A DNA stretch of 19,451 nucleotides from Treponema sp. (GCA_031266255.1 JAISBK010000117.1:1-19451); one strand, 5' to 3'; shown: positions 8,297 to 16,069, counted from the stretch's first letter. Notes: generated by a model not told the origin, from the letters alone. Numbers and translations are program-made.

Positions 8297-8886
8297 GAAA
8301 ACCCTCCGCCCGCCGCGGTTTCCCGGGGAGCCGCGTGTAAATCCTGTGCCAACTGCTGTAATTGGGTACGCACGCTTGCATCCACGAGGCCGCTGCCTAT
8401 CCGCAACCGGTACCCACCTAAGAGTTCCGGGACGATCTGTACCGTTACTTTAATTTCCTTAACTGCGGTATTGGACGCTCTGGTGTGGGATCCGGCTAAG
8501 GCCTCCTCTAACCGGTGCTGGAATGAGGCGTCCACTGGAAAGGCCGATTCCACCGTAACCCGCAGTATACCCTTTTGTTGATCCAGTAAGGTTTCCAGGG
8601 CCCTCATAAACTCAGGAGCATGACTCAGGTACCCCTGCTTCACCAAAAGGATGAGGATCCGCACGGCATATTCCACTCCCCAATCTACAAGACCGGATTC
8701 TGGGCTTACGTGGTTAAGCGCCTTTCGGATCATCCCTTCCAGTTCCTTTGCCGCATGAGTCCCGGCAAGCATTCCGGGGATAGCGGTAATGACCGGCACC
8801 AGGGCTTGTAAGGCCCCAAAACCTTCTTCGGTATGTACCCCGCATGAACCGACAAACCCCGCGGCCCAGCGTTCCCCACTAAACAT
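8290..8886 (-). CDS. atpH: F1F0 ATP synthase delta subunit
   Basis: Peripheral-stalk subunit that clamps b to the top of F1. At 198 residues it is near the usual 175-185, a little longer at the C-terminus. Delta subunits diverge strongly, but the C-terminal pattern IVPELLGGYRLRIGSGLVDASV matches the family's GGxxxRIGxxxxDxS motif, and the N-terminal helical domain starts FSGERWAAGFV. Its place between atpF and atpA settles the assignment. The start overlaps the atpF end by 8 nt and GGGAAGG lies 5 nt upstream. Confidence 0.93.
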   Translation of the reverse strand: MFSGERWAAGFVGSCGVHTEEGFGALQALVPVITAIPGMLAGTHAAKELEGMIRKALNHVSPESGLVDWGVEYAVRILILLVKQGYLSHAPEFMRALETLLDQQKGILRVTVESAFPVDASFQHRLEEALAGSHTRASNTAVKEIKVTVQIVPELLGGYRLRIGSGLVDASVRTQLQQLAQDLHAAPRETAAGGGFSW

Positions 8887-9373
8887 CTTGGTCCTTCCCT
8901 AATTCCTGCAAGAGAAGGCCTGCAAAATGAGTGCTGTCTTCCTGGTTAAGCTCCCGTTTGAGGAGACGGCTTGAGGCTCGTATCACTAATGCGGCAGCCT
9001 CAGCCCTGAAAATGGCCAGGGCAGCCTGCCGTTCTGCTTCAAGCTGTTTCCGGCCTTGGGCCAGGACCGTTGCTGCTGCGGCTTTTCCTTCCGCAATGAT
9101 CTGTTCCCCCTGCTTCCGGGCCTGTTCCTCCGCGGCTTTGATGATAGCCTCTCCTGCTTCCTTGGCATGGTTGAGCTGTTCTTCATAGCGGCGCAGAAGC
9201 GCCTGGGCCTCGGCCTTATCTTTTTCTGCACGCTCGATAGTATCCTGGACTTTTTTTGTCCGATCCTCCATAAAGCGGGTAAGGGGCTTAAACAAGACCG
9301 CCCGTAACACCACAAACAATATCCCGATGTTGAGCAGCGTAACCAGGAAGGTACTGATTGAAGGATCGATCAT
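8879..9373 (-). CDS. atpF: F1F0 ATP synthase b subunit
   Basis: Peripheral-stalk subunit. One N-terminal membrane helix (about 8-28, FLVTLLNIGILFVVLRAVLF) is followed by FKPLTRFMEDR, the usual b-subunit hinge, and then a long Ala/Glu/Lys-rich coiled coil (about 40-140). The length of 164 is typical. There is a single b gene and no b' gene, so the stalk is probably a homodimer. It lies 6 nt downstream of atpE and overlaps atpH. Confidence 0.95.
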   Translation of the reverse strand: MIDPSISTFLVTLLNIGILFVVLRAVLFKPLTRFMEDRTKKVQDTIERAEKDKAEAQALLRRYEEQLNHAKEAGEAIIKAAEEQARKQGEQIIAEGKAAAATVLAQGRKQLEAERQAALAIFRAEAAALVIRASSRLLKRELNQEDSTHFAGLLLQELGKDQDV

Positions 9374-9379
9374 ACCCTA

Positions 9380-9604
9380 TCAGGCCTTGGTAAAGATGAG
9401 GATGGCGATGACAAAACCATAGATAGCCGTAGCTTCTGCCAGGGCTATTCCTAAGAAAAATACGGTCTGAATCTTTCCTGCAGCTTCAGGCTGCCGAGAA
9501 ATAGCATCCGCCGCCTTACCGGTGGCAATACCAATACCAATACCCGCGCCTATACCGGTAAATACCGCAATACCCGCGCCGATGAGAAATAAAAGACTAG
9601 TCAT
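9380..9604 (-). CDS. atpE: F1F0 ATP synthase c subunit (ion-binding ring)
   Basis: A proteolipid of 74 residues with two membrane helices joined by the polar loop SRQPEAAGK, which contacts gamma and epsilon. The first helix has the Gly-rich GIGAGIGIGIATG packing motif. The carboxylate is Glu57 in LAEATAIYG. The Gln of Na+-type c subunits is replaced by Ile24 and the Ser after the carboxylate is Ala58, so the site resembles proton-binding c rings. It is slightly shorter than the usual 79-89 residues at the N-terminus. AAGGAG lies about 6 nt before ATG 9604, a strong ribosome site as expected for the subunit needed in most copies. Confidence 0.96.
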   Translation of the reverse strand: MTSLLFLIGAGIAVFTGIGAGIGIGIATGKAADAISRQPEAAGKIQTVFFLGIALAEATAIYGFVIAILIFTKA

Positions 9605-9643
9605 AACTGAATATTCTCCTTACATTTAGGCTGTAAACCATGA

Positions 9644-10414
9644 TTATATATGCTCTTCCTCTGCTACCGCTTCAGCGATGAAGAGGGTAGTTAAAAATGT
9701 AAAGACCACCGCCTGAATGAGGCCGTCAAACAAATCAAAATACAAGGACAAGAACGCGGGAACCACCAGGGGAATCGGCAAGGCCCCTTCAACCAAGAGC
9801 ATGATGATATAGCCCCCCAAGATATTCCCAAAAAGCCGCAGGCACAGAGACAAGGGCCGGATCAGGTACTCAAGCAGGTTAAAGGGCAGCATCATGGGGG
9901 CGGGGGATAAGAGCTTTTTACCCCAGCCTCGGAGCCCCTTGGCCCTCAGCCCCCCAATCAGCACGAGCAGGATGGTCAGCAGGGCAAAAGCCGCGGTTAC
10001 GTTAATGTCCCTGGTAGGCGGCTTGATGGTAAAGGGCGGCTCACTATGCAAAAGCCCAATCCCCAGGGGGGAAATAACAGGGATACTATTAGCCGCGAAC
10101 AGAAACAGGAAGATGGTTCCGATATAGGGGCCGTATACCCCGGCCCGTTTCCCAAAGTGTTCCTTAGAAAAGGTATTGAGGAATCCGATTAAGGCTTCCA
10201 GGATCACCTGAGGCCCCCGGGGAATCTGCTGTAAGTTGCGGGTGAGGATCAGAGACCCGATGATTAAAAGAGCCATTACCCCCCAGGAGACCAGGATGCT
10301 TTCATTAATAACAAACGCGGTAAGTTCAGATCCAAACAACGAAATTGAAAAACCCTCTGGAAAAGGTATAGAAATAACAGGCTTAAATGCCTCCAAAGCT
10401 TCTTTAATATCCAT
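9644..10414 (-). CDS. atpB: F1F0 ATP synthase a subunit (proton channel)
   Basis: Membrane stator subunit carrying the proton half-channels. Several hydrophobic helices are visible. The essential arginine is Arg193 in RPLSLCLRLFGN, and the later QAVVFTFLTTLFIAEA segment is the partner helix (Gln234). PPTRDINVT (about 132-140) is the conserved pre-helix motif. The length of 256 is normal. First gene of the operon; no atpI lies upstream. The ribosome site is weak (AGAACAG). The gap to the upstream gene is 150 nt and holds a promoter candidate. Confidence 0.96.
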   Translation of the reverse strand: MDIKEALEAFKPVISIPFPEGFSISLFGSELTAFVINESILVSWGVMALLIIGSLILTRNLQQIPRGPQVILEALIGFLNTFSKEHFGKRAGVYGPYIGTIFLFLFAANSIPVISPLGIGLLHSEPPFTIKPPTRDINVTAAFALLTILLVLIGGLRAKGLRGWGKKLLSPAPMMLPFNLLEYLIRPLSLCLRLFGNILGGYIIMLLVEGALPIPLVVPAFLSLYFDLFDGLIQAVVFTFLTTLFIAEAVAEEEHI

Positions 10415-10494
10415 TCTGTTCTATCACTTTGAGCTTCTACTATGATTTTTTGGCACGCCCCGTAACTTGGCAAGAGCGCTCCCTAATCTTCTTG

Positions 10495-10523
10495 ATCATA
10501 AACTTTTCTGAAAAAAAAGTCAG
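10495..10523 (-). promoter_or_regulatory. Candidate promoter of the atp operon
   Basis: On the minus strand, CTGACT (518-523 of the 10 kb block, 4/6 to TTGACA) is followed after exactly 17 bp by TATGAT (10495-10500, 5/6 to TATAAT). The spacer contains a T run. Transcription would begin near 10488, giving a leader of about 75 nt before atpB, which holds a perfect 8-bp palindrome, GAGCGCTC, at 10474-10481. Inferred from consensus only. Confidence 0.4.
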
Positions 10524-10564
10524 CTCTTTGGGGAACAAAAAATAAGAAAATGAGTCCTGCTGAG

Positions 10565-11080
10565 TCAGTCTTTTTTAAAGAAAAAATCATCCTTGAAATA
10601 CTTCTTTAATAAGTTCTCGGAAACCGCGTCCTGTTTACTCATGTGGGTATAGGTGGCTTCCAAAAAACCCTTGGTTATATAGAAACATCCCAGGATGAAA
10701 AATTCCGCTACCTTGGTAATAATTCCCATAGCCTGGTACATCCGCACCGGGTTATCCAGCACAAAGTCGGTCATGATATATTCAATGACCGTTTGTTGGG
10801 TTAGGTTACTCGCGTATATGATCTCTGAAACCGGAAATTCCTCCTGCATCAGGGTCTTTCCCTGGGTAACAAAGAAATTACCCACCAGCGACCGATCAAT
10901 ACCCCGATCCAAGGTCCGGGAAAGAAGCGCATACACCGGTGTATTCGACTCAATTAACGGGCCGTTTTCCAAAACATTGTAGTGTTTAAGCTGAGGAGCC
11001 TTGCGGATTTTATCTTTCCAGCGAGTGGCAAAATCCCGAGCTTTTAAGTTTAAAGTATCTATGAGAATTCTATCAACCAT
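10565..11080 (-). CDS. Hypothetical protein, possibly an RsbRD-type N-terminal sensor domain
   Basis: A 171-residue, mostly helical soluble protein with no signal peptide. The start (LIDTLNLKARDFATRWKDKI), the middle (LGR-like FFVTQGKTLMQEEFPVSEII) and the helical end loosely match the RsbRD N-terminal (globin-like) fold found in stressosome and histidine-kinase sensors. The match is by pattern only, so the name is tentative. No catalytic motif is visible. It lies upstream of and in line with the atp operon but is 150 nt away with a separate promoter candidate in between, so a link to ATP synthase is not shown. Upstream is a 12-bp perfect palindrome where a ribosome site would normally be. 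Confidence 0.6.
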   Translation of the reverse strand: MVDRILIDTLNLKARDFATRWKDKIRKAPQLKHYNVLENGPLIESNTPVYALLSRTLDRGIDRSLVGNFFVTQGKTLMQEEFPVSEIIYASNLTQQTVIEYIMTDFVLDNPVRMYQAMGIITKVAEFFILGCFYITKGFLEATYTHMSKQDAVSENLLKKYFKDDFFFKKD

Positions 11081-11084
11081 ATCT

Positions 11085-11114
11085 GTAGTATACTACGACC
11101 TCAAAAATTAGCAA
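11085..11114 (-). promoter_or_regulatory. Promoter candidate with 12-bp palindrome over the -10 box
   Basis: The perfect palindrome GTAGTATACTAC (11085-11096) lies 4 nt before the ATG of the 10565-11080 gene. On the minus strand, TTGCTA (11109-11114) and TATACT (11087-11092) are spaced by 16 bp. The predicted start of transcription falls at about the ATG, so the mRNA may be leaderless. The palindrome could be an operator. Confidence 0.4.
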
Positions 11115-11168
11115 GAAAAAAGGAAGGAAGAACGGATTCCCCACTGGATAGCACTGGTTCCTCAACCC

Positions 11169-11197
11169 TTCCCAAGGTTCCCTCTGCAACGTATAGT
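11169..11197 (+). promoter_or_regulatory. Weak promoter candidate for the GH3 lipoprotein gene
   Basis: TTCCCA (11169-11174, 4/6) is followed after 17 bp by TATAGT (11192-11197, 5/6). The -10 box ends only 6 nt before the ATG, so this would also give an almost leaderless mRNA. An AAAGG overlaps the space. Low weight. Confidence 0.25.
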
Positions 11198-11203
11198 AAA
11201 GGT

Positions 11204-12433
11204 ATGTTCTACCTGCTTGTATGGGTTCTGGTTTTTATGGGATGTACCAAGAATGTAAATCCTCAGGTTGCCGGTCCGATACTTCCCCAAGCATCTGTAG
11301 CTGTACCTGAGGTAGAACCGGTTCAAGGGGCGCAGGCCTACAGGGAACAGGCTGCCCAAATTGCCGCTTCCCTGGATGATCGCCTCCTGGCTGCTCAAGT
11401 GCTCATGACCGGTATTGACGGGAAACCTCCGGTATTAAGCGATGATATGAAGACCCTGCTCAAGAACAGTCCTCCAGGGGGAATCATGCTGTTTAAATAC
11501 AACCTGGACGCGGAAAAAGAGACGATCCAGGCCTTTCTTGCGACTTGTTCTGAGTATATTACCGCGGCCTTTCCTCAGCAGGACGAGTTCGCCGGCATCC
11601 CTCCTTTCATCGCGGTAGATCACGAGGGAGGGGCAGTCCACCGCTTTGGGCCGGGGGTGGGCCGGCTGCCTGAGCCTGCCTGGTTTTGGGAAACCGCTCA
11701 AGCCCGTGGAAGGGAGTATGCCCTCACCGAGCTTGAAGCATCTGCCCGGCGCTCCGGGGAGGAAATCCGGGCCTTGGGGATCACCATGAACTTCGCTCCG
11801 GTAGCGGAAATCCTGGACCAGGAAAACCGCCTTTTTTTGGAGACCCGTTCATACGGGCCGGATCCGGATTTTACCGAAACCGCGGTCCAGGCCTTTATCC
11901 AGGGTATGGAAGCCGCAGGTATTGCCTGTGTGGTGAAACATTTTCCTGGAAATACCGGAACCGATCCCCATATTAGCAGGGGGATCTTCACCGCAGACCA
12001 GGAAGCCCTCAAGCGGATGATTCAACCCTTTGCCGGGGTGATCCGGAATAAGCAGCCTCCGGCAATCATGGTTTCCCATATCCTGGTACCTGAGTGGGAC
12101 CAGGAACGGATCGCCAGCCTTTCCCCCAGGATAATCAGGACTTGGCTCAGGAGTAACCTAGGATTCACCGGTGTGGTCATAGGGGATGATTTTTCCATGG
12201 GCGCGGTGGTGGATACCGGTTTAAGCCCTGAAGTCGCGGTGGTTGAAGCCCTAAATGCAGGGCTTGATATGGTGATGACCTGGCCCCGAAACTTAAGCAA
12301 GACCCACAAGGCCATTCTCACCGCGCTTCAAGACGGCCGGCTTTCCCGGGAACGGCTCCAGCAAGCCGCAGAACAGATTCTTGCGGAAAAAATCCGGTAT
12401 GGGTTGATTCGGGAGAAAAACAGGGATGAATGA
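11204..12433 (+). CDS. Glycoside hydrolase family 3 beta-N-acetylhexosaminidase-like lipoprotein
   Basis: Probably removes terminal GlcNAc from muropeptides or other glycans (NagZ-like), but on the outer face of a membrane instead of in the cytosol. Residues 1-13 form a short hydrophobic signal without a basic n-region, followed by a relaxed lipobox FMGC with Cys14 as lipidation site. GH3 signatures: FIAVDHEGG (135-143), ITMNFAPVAEI (193-203), VVKHFPGNTGTDPH (243-256, with the NagZ Asp/His pair) and the nucleophile region VIGDDFSMGA (325-334). The length of 409 fits one GH3 domain. No better in-frame start lies upstream. The stop overlaps the next gene by 8 nt. The last ~265 bases of this gene recur, damaged, at 15842-16069. 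Confidence 0.85.
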   Translation: MFYLLVWVLVFMGCTKNVNPQVAGPILPQASVAVPEVEPVQGAQAYREQAAQIAASLDDRLLAAQVLMTGIDGKPPVLSDDMKTLLKNSPPGGIMLFKYNLDAEKETIQAFLATCSEYITAAFPQQDEFAGIPPFIAVDHEGGAVHRFGPGVGRLPEPAWFWETAQARGREYALTELEASARRSGEEIRALGITMNFAPVAEILDQENRLFLETRSYGPDPDFTETAVQAFIQGMEAAGIACVVKHFPGNTGTDPHISRGIFTADQEALKRMIQPFAGVIRNKQPPAIMVSHILVPEWDQERIASLSPRIIRTWLRSNLGFTGVVIGDDFSMGAVVDTGLSPEVAVVEALNAGLDMVMTWPRNLSKTHKAILTALQDGRLSRERLQQAAEQILAEKIRYGLIREKNRDE

Positions 12434-12754
12434 TAAGGAAGATGGTATGGATGGAATGGATGATGAAGATAATGGAAGGAAGGCTGATAAGTCGGATCAG
12501 GGAAGGCGGGAAACATCGGGCATTGACGCAGCACGGATCCTGCACGTGAGCGATGCATGTATCGTGATAAACAAAATTCCCGGGGAAGCGGTCCAAGGCG
12601 CGAACCCAGGGATGGACGACCTGCCCCGGATCCTCATGGAACAACTCCCGGGGAATCCAAAGAGCCGGGGCTTTTTCCCCACCGCAGTTAACCGGCTGGA
12701 TGTTCCGGTTTCCGGGTGCTGCCTCTTTGCCCGTACACCCCAGGCCTTGCGTTT
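12167..12754 (+). repeat. Parental copy of a 0.55-0.59-kb direct duplication
   Basis: This stretch covers the last third of the nucleophile-containing GH3 end and the first 110 codons of the RluA gene. It matches 15842-16394 in the same orientation. In the RluA part I count about 18 substitutions in 330 bp. The copy has lost 33 bp and 10 bp within the GH3 part. The two starts are 3.7 kb apart. Confidence 0.9.
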
Positions 12755-13262
12755 CTTAAACGCCGAGTTTGCCCAGGGGAACTGCGAAAAACAGTATTGG
12801 GGAATCATTGAAAAGCCCCCGCTCTCTCTCGTGGTTCCTGAAGCAGGGGAACTGGTGCATTGGATTAAAACCGACGTAAAACGGAATAAAAGCATCGCCT
12901 ACGACGAACCTGGTCCTGCGCGGAAGCAGGGGATACTCCGGTACCGGATTACCGGGTATGGTGATCATTACCTGTTCATGGAAATAGCCCTCATAACCGG
13001 ACGGCATCACCAAATCCGCGCCCAGTTGGCCCGGATGGGGCTGCACCTAAAAGGCGACCTGAAATACGGCGCTCGCCGGAGCGAAAAATGCGGGGGTATC
13101 CGCTTACACGCCTATTCCCTGAGCTTTCCCAATCCTTCTGAAAAAGGAACCATGCTGCGCCTCACCGCAATGCCTCCTTTCCAAGACCGGCTCTGGGATT
13201 GTTTTCTCAACCTTTCTGGTTTGACCGGCGGATCCCGTTCTTCGTTTGACGCGAGGATATAG
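12426..13262 (+). CDS. RluA-family pseudouridine synthase
   Basis: Converts a uridine in rRNA or tRNA to pseudouridine; the target cannot be told. The domain begins near residue 37 (ARILHVSDACIVINKIPGEA). The catalytic motif is NRLDVPVSGCCLFAR, with the Asp of RLD present but Asn in place of the usual His before it. GRHHQIRAQLARMGLHLKGD and GIRLHAYSLSFPNP are the later RluA motifs. The first 35 residues are a polar, Asp/Met-rich tail (GMDGMDDED) that may be a poorly conserved extension; an internal start cannot be excluded. Translation is likely coupled to the GH3 gene by the 8-nt overlap. Its 5' part is duplicated at 16062-16394. Confidence 0.88.
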   Translation: MNDKEDGMDGMDDEDNGRKADKSDQGRRETSGIDAARILHVSDACIVINKIPGEAVQGANPGMDDLPRILMEQLPGNPKSRGFFPTAVNRLDVPVSGCCLFARTPQALRFLNAEFAQGNCEKQYWGIIEKPPLSLVVPEAGELVHWIKTDVKRNKSIAYDEPGPARKQGILRYRITGYGDHYLFMEIALITGRHHQIRAQLARMGLHLKGDLKYGARRSEKCGGIRLHAYSLSFPNPSEKGTMLRLTAMPPFQDRLWDCFLNLSGLTGGSRSSFDARI

Positions 13263-13359
13263 CTGATAACGTTGAGTTGTAAGCGGGTGAGGATTTCAGG
13301 CATGATAGTTTATTTCTTTGTCTGTATCAGAGTGCTGACCAAGACTGTGTCCATATCAG

Positions 13360-13761
13360 TTATATGGTAATAGTCCGCGCATTATCCCAGTCAACGTGTT
13401 TATCCGTTTCGGCAATATCAGTGAAAGCGAAATCTCTGAGTAATTTTTGCAACTTATGAAACGTCCTGGACAGTCCGACATAAGATTTAAATCTGCGGAT
13501 AAGAGACAAGTCTTCAATCATTGGCTGTTTATGATCAAAATCTTGGGGATGTAAATAGGTCCTCACATAAGCGGAACCTCCGGACCAGTGTTTGATAAGT
13601 GGATACGGAAACAAACTGAAATAGCCGCCGCCTGAATAGATGACTGGTTTTCCAAAAAAAGTTATATAGTTGAGGGGAAATTCTTTTAATGTAATACCGT
13701 CATATTGGATAATAGCCGGAGCAATCGCCTTATATGAAGGAAAGCCCCATGGTGAGGATGT
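13360..13761 (-). pseudogene. C-terminal fragment of a polysaccharide deacetylase
   Basis: The open minus-strand frame reads WGFPSYKAIAPAIIQYD, LKEFPLNYITFFGKPVIYSG, GGYFSLFPYPLIKHW, YVRTYLHPQDFDHKQPMIED, LSLIRRFKSYVGL and ends with ADKHVDW-like ETDKHVDWDNA. This is the C-terminal half of the NodB-type deacetylases found in exopolysaccharide and O-antigen clusters (the XrtA-associated type). The N-terminal catalytic half with its Asp/His metal motifs is absent: an in-frame TGA (13762-13764) and unrelated sequence precede it. About 134 codons remain of an expected 270 or more. The nearest usable ATG (13614) would make only 84 residues. Most likely a remnant of a polysaccharide locus cut by rearrangement. 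13765-13896 shows nothing that I can support. Confidence 0.75.
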
Positions 13762-13896
13762 TCACTTTGCATCCTGCAAGGTCTGTAAAAAAGAAGGCAA
13801 ATATGTTTTTGGGTTCATTTATAAAGAGAAGATGGTAATATCAGCAAGTCAGGAAATAAAGCAACAAAATGCGCAATGAGGAAACATCATTGCGCG

Positions 13897-15486
13897 CTAT
13901 GTTATCTGATTCGGCGAACGTTCTTTCATACGGCAGGCGATACGTTTTCCCGAAAACGCCACCGCCAGTTGCGCAACCCGCTGATGCGTAGCCGCGTAAC
14001 GCTCGCAATATCCTTTTTCCTTAATTTGCGCTATGGCCGTATCCAGAAGCGTTTCAAGCGCGCCTCGGCTCGCGTATTTCACTTCGATAATGACCGCGCG
14101 TTCTTTCCATGTCCACACCGCGTCAATGCGGCCTTTGTCCGTGGAAACCTCTCCCTCAATATGAAAGCCCAGCATCTTTAGCCATAGCAAGAGCATGGAA
14201 TGATAATACGCCTCGCGCTTGATATGAAGCTGGTGAGGAATAGCGGCAAACAAAGCTTTGAGACTTGTCTCAAACGCTGCCGCATCGCCATCAAGTAGTT
14301 GTCTTATCATACGACTCCGTATTGAACCGATATTACCAACCGGATAGCCGGTAAAACTACCGGTAAGATAATTTATCAACGACTGCTGAACTTCATAATT
14401 CGGTACTCCAAGCGTAAAAATCAGTTCATCCCCGACTTCTTCTTGTTCAATCTTTTTTACCGTAAGGTATCCCGACTGAAATAGTAACAATTGTGTGTTC
14501 AATGTCCGGTAATCAAAGTTGTTGAAATCTGATTGCTTCATCTGCGAAGATTCCAACAGGAGCTGTACATCGTTACGTTTTTTGATAATATCAACGATAA
14601 ATGTGGGTGTTCCGGTTTCAAACCACAGGTTTGTGAACGTTTTCTGCTCGAAAAGCACCAATGTCGAAAACGGGTTATACACTGAACGGTCCCCGTCCCA
14701 CGAAAACCCGTTATACCAGCGTTGTATTTTTGCCAGCGCCTCCGAAACATCGCAATGATGCGCCGCCGCCAGTTCCTCAAGATACGGCGTGAAGCACGAC
14801 TCAAGCTCCTCCTGCGTATATCCACAGAGCGTAGCGTATGCCGGGTTCAGCGTAACATCGACCAGATTATTCAGCGCTGAAAACACCGAGACCTTGGTGA
14901 ACTTGGTAATCCCCGTCATAAACAAAAAATGAACATGCTCATCAGCAGTTTTAAACGCCTTATAAAAAGTCTGTAAAAACTCGCGTACCTCATCTATCTT
15001 TTCAACGGGTTTATTCAAAGCATCCAACATGGGCATGTCATACTCATCAACCAGGACTACTACCTGAGTTCCGGATTTCTCATGCAACGCCTTGAGTAGT
15101 TCATCCATGCGGTTCGCCGCTCGTTCCCGTTTTAGCGTGATACCGTACTCATCCGCAATCCCTTCCTGATACAGGAATAGCTCCCGGTCCATCTCCGCTA
15201 CGCTTAAACATGAAAACAGGCTCAAATCCAGCTTGATCACCGGATAGCGCTTATTCCAGTCCACCTTGTCCACGATATACAGCCCCTCGAATAGGTCTTT
15301 TCTGCCCTGAAAGAGCGCCTGCAAAGTACTCACAAGCAGCGACTTGCCGAAACGCCGAGGCCGTGACAGAAAGAACACAGTCCCGCGCTCTATCAGCCGG
15401 AGTATCTGTTTCGTTTTATCAATATAGAGATACTTGCCTTTCCGCAGCTTCTCAAATGACTGTATTCCTGTAGGTAATGCCTGCAT
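13897..15486 (-). CDS. AAA-ATPase-like protein with C-terminal PD-(D/E)XK nuclease domain
   Basis: A 529-residue protein of the AAA-ATPase_like / PDDEXK_9 type (formerly DUF1703). Residues 4-30 carry the family start GIQSFEKLRKGKYLYIDKT. The Walker A variant is SRPRRFGKS (41-49), and Walker B is VVVLVDEYD (142-150). A middle region has FLFMTGITKFTKVSVFSALN and QRWYNGFSWDG. The nuclease core has Glu at about 445, Asp455 (GRIDAVW) and E468-V-K470 (IIEVKY), so all metal-binding residues look present. The molecular role is unknown; the family is multi-copy in treponemes and Bacteroidetes and has been suspected of defence or mobile-element functions. ATG 15486 has AGGAGG 7 nt upstream and a strong promoter candidate. 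It stands alone between two broken polysaccharide genes. Confidence 0.9.
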   Translation of the reverse strand: MQALPTGIQSFEKLRKGKYLYIDKTKQILRLIERGTVFFLSRPRRFGKSLLVSTLQALFQGRKDLFEGLYIVDKVDWNKRYPVIKLDLSLFSCLSVAEMDRELFLYQEGIADEYGITLKRERAANRMDELLKALHEKSGTQVVVLVDEYDMPMLDALNKPVEKIDEVREFLQTFYKAFKTADEHVHFLFMTGITKFTKVSVFSALNNLVDVTLNPAYATLCGYTQEELESCFTPYLEELAAAHHCDVSEALAKIQRWYNGFSWDGDRSVYNPFSTLVLFEQKTFTNLWFETGTPTFIVDIIKKRNDVQLLLESSQMKQSDFNNFDYRTLNTQLLLFQSGYLTVKKIEQEEVGDELIFTLGVPNYEVQQSLINYLTGSFTGYPVGNIGSIRSRMIRQLLDGDAAAFETSLKALFAAIPHQLHIKREAYYHSMLLLWLKMLGFHIEGEVSTDKGRIDAVWTWKERAVIIEVKYASRGALETLLDTAIAQIKEKGYCERYAATHQRVAQLAVAFSGKRIACRMKERSPNQIT

Positions 15487-15506
15487 GAAGCGCCTCCTAT
15501 TGTTGC

Positions 15507-15535
15507 AGTTTAGCTAAAACAGGGATGCTTGTCAA
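15507..15535 (-). promoter_or_regulatory. Promoter of the AAA/PD-(D/E)XK gene
   Basis: On the minus strand, a perfect TTGACA (15530-15535) is followed after 17 bp by TAAACT (15507-15512). It lies just upstream of the AGGAGG ribosome site. A perfect 10-bp palindrome, TTTAGCTAAA (15509-15518), overlaps the -10 box and could be an operator. Confidence 0.6.
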
Positions 15536-15556
15536 ATCGGCACTCCTTAATTTATA

Positions 15557-15841
15557 CTAAAGGTGAGGATATTTATGTTCGTTTTGAGTAATCTTCCTAA
15601 TTACTTTTGCCGGACTGCCGGCTGCAACAGCCCAAGGAGGAATATCTTTTGTTACCAAAGATCCTGCCCCAACAATAGCGCCCTCGCCAATGGTAACTCC
15701 CGGCATAACAATTGTGCCCATACCAAGCATACAGCCTTTCTTGAAAATTATTTTTTTTATGATAAGGCAAAGCGGCGGCGGCATCTCTGATATGATAATT
15801 GTCCAGATTTCGTTAATGGCACAACAATAAACATCTCGTGG
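15557..15841 (-). pseudogene. C-terminal fragment of a hexapeptide-repeat acetyltransferase
   Basis: The frame is open from 15841 to the TAG at 15557 and reads IIFKKGCMLGMGTIVMPGVT, IGEGAIVGAGSLVTKDIPPW and AVAAGSPAKVIRKI. This is the typical end of left-handed beta-helix O-acetyltransferases (WbbJ/LpxA-like) of polysaccharide clusters. The N-terminal coils are missing: an in-frame TAA (15842-15844) sits exactly where the duplicated GH3/RluA segment begins. At about 95 codons, against 180-220 normally, it cannot form a complete trimer active site. The only internal ATG start (15784) gives 75 residues. Confidence 0.75.
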
Positions 15842-16069
15842 TTACATGGGCATGGTCGTAGGGGATGATTTTTCCATGGGCGCGGTGGCGGAAACCCTGA
15901 ATGCAGGGCTTGATATGGTGATGACTTGGCCCCGAAACTTAAGCAAGACACACAAGGCGCGCTTCAAGACGGCCGGCTTTCCCGGGAACGGCTCCAGCAA
16001 GCCGCGGAACAGATTCTTGCGGAAAAAATTCGGTATGGGTTGATGCGGGAGAAAAACAAGGATGAATGA
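15842..16069 (+). pseudogene. GH3 hexosaminidase C-terminal fragment (copy)
   Basis: It retains VVGDDFSMGAV and LNAGLDMVMTWPRNLSKTHK of the lipoprotein gene at 11204-12433. A 33-bp in-frame deletion removes the loop after the nucleophile, and a 10-bp deletion near 15958 shifts the frame, so the rest (KTAGFPGNG...) is out of register although the DNA still matches up to the old stop at 16067-16069. No N-terminal domain is present; not functional. Confidence 0.85.

Noticed and set aside
9380..9604. Na+-translocating c subunit
   Set aside because: The Na+ ligand positions are Ile24 and Ala58 instead of Gln and Ser, so the site looks proton-type.
13670..13879. 69-codon plus-strand ORF
   Set aside because: Mostly antisense to the deacetylase fragment, whose frame matches a known family; the remaining end has no similarity that I recognise.
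13360..15841. AAA gene plus flanks as a classic insertion-sequence composite element
   Set aside because: No transposase, terminal inverted repeats or target duplications are visible; the flanking repeats are pieces of housekeeping genes.
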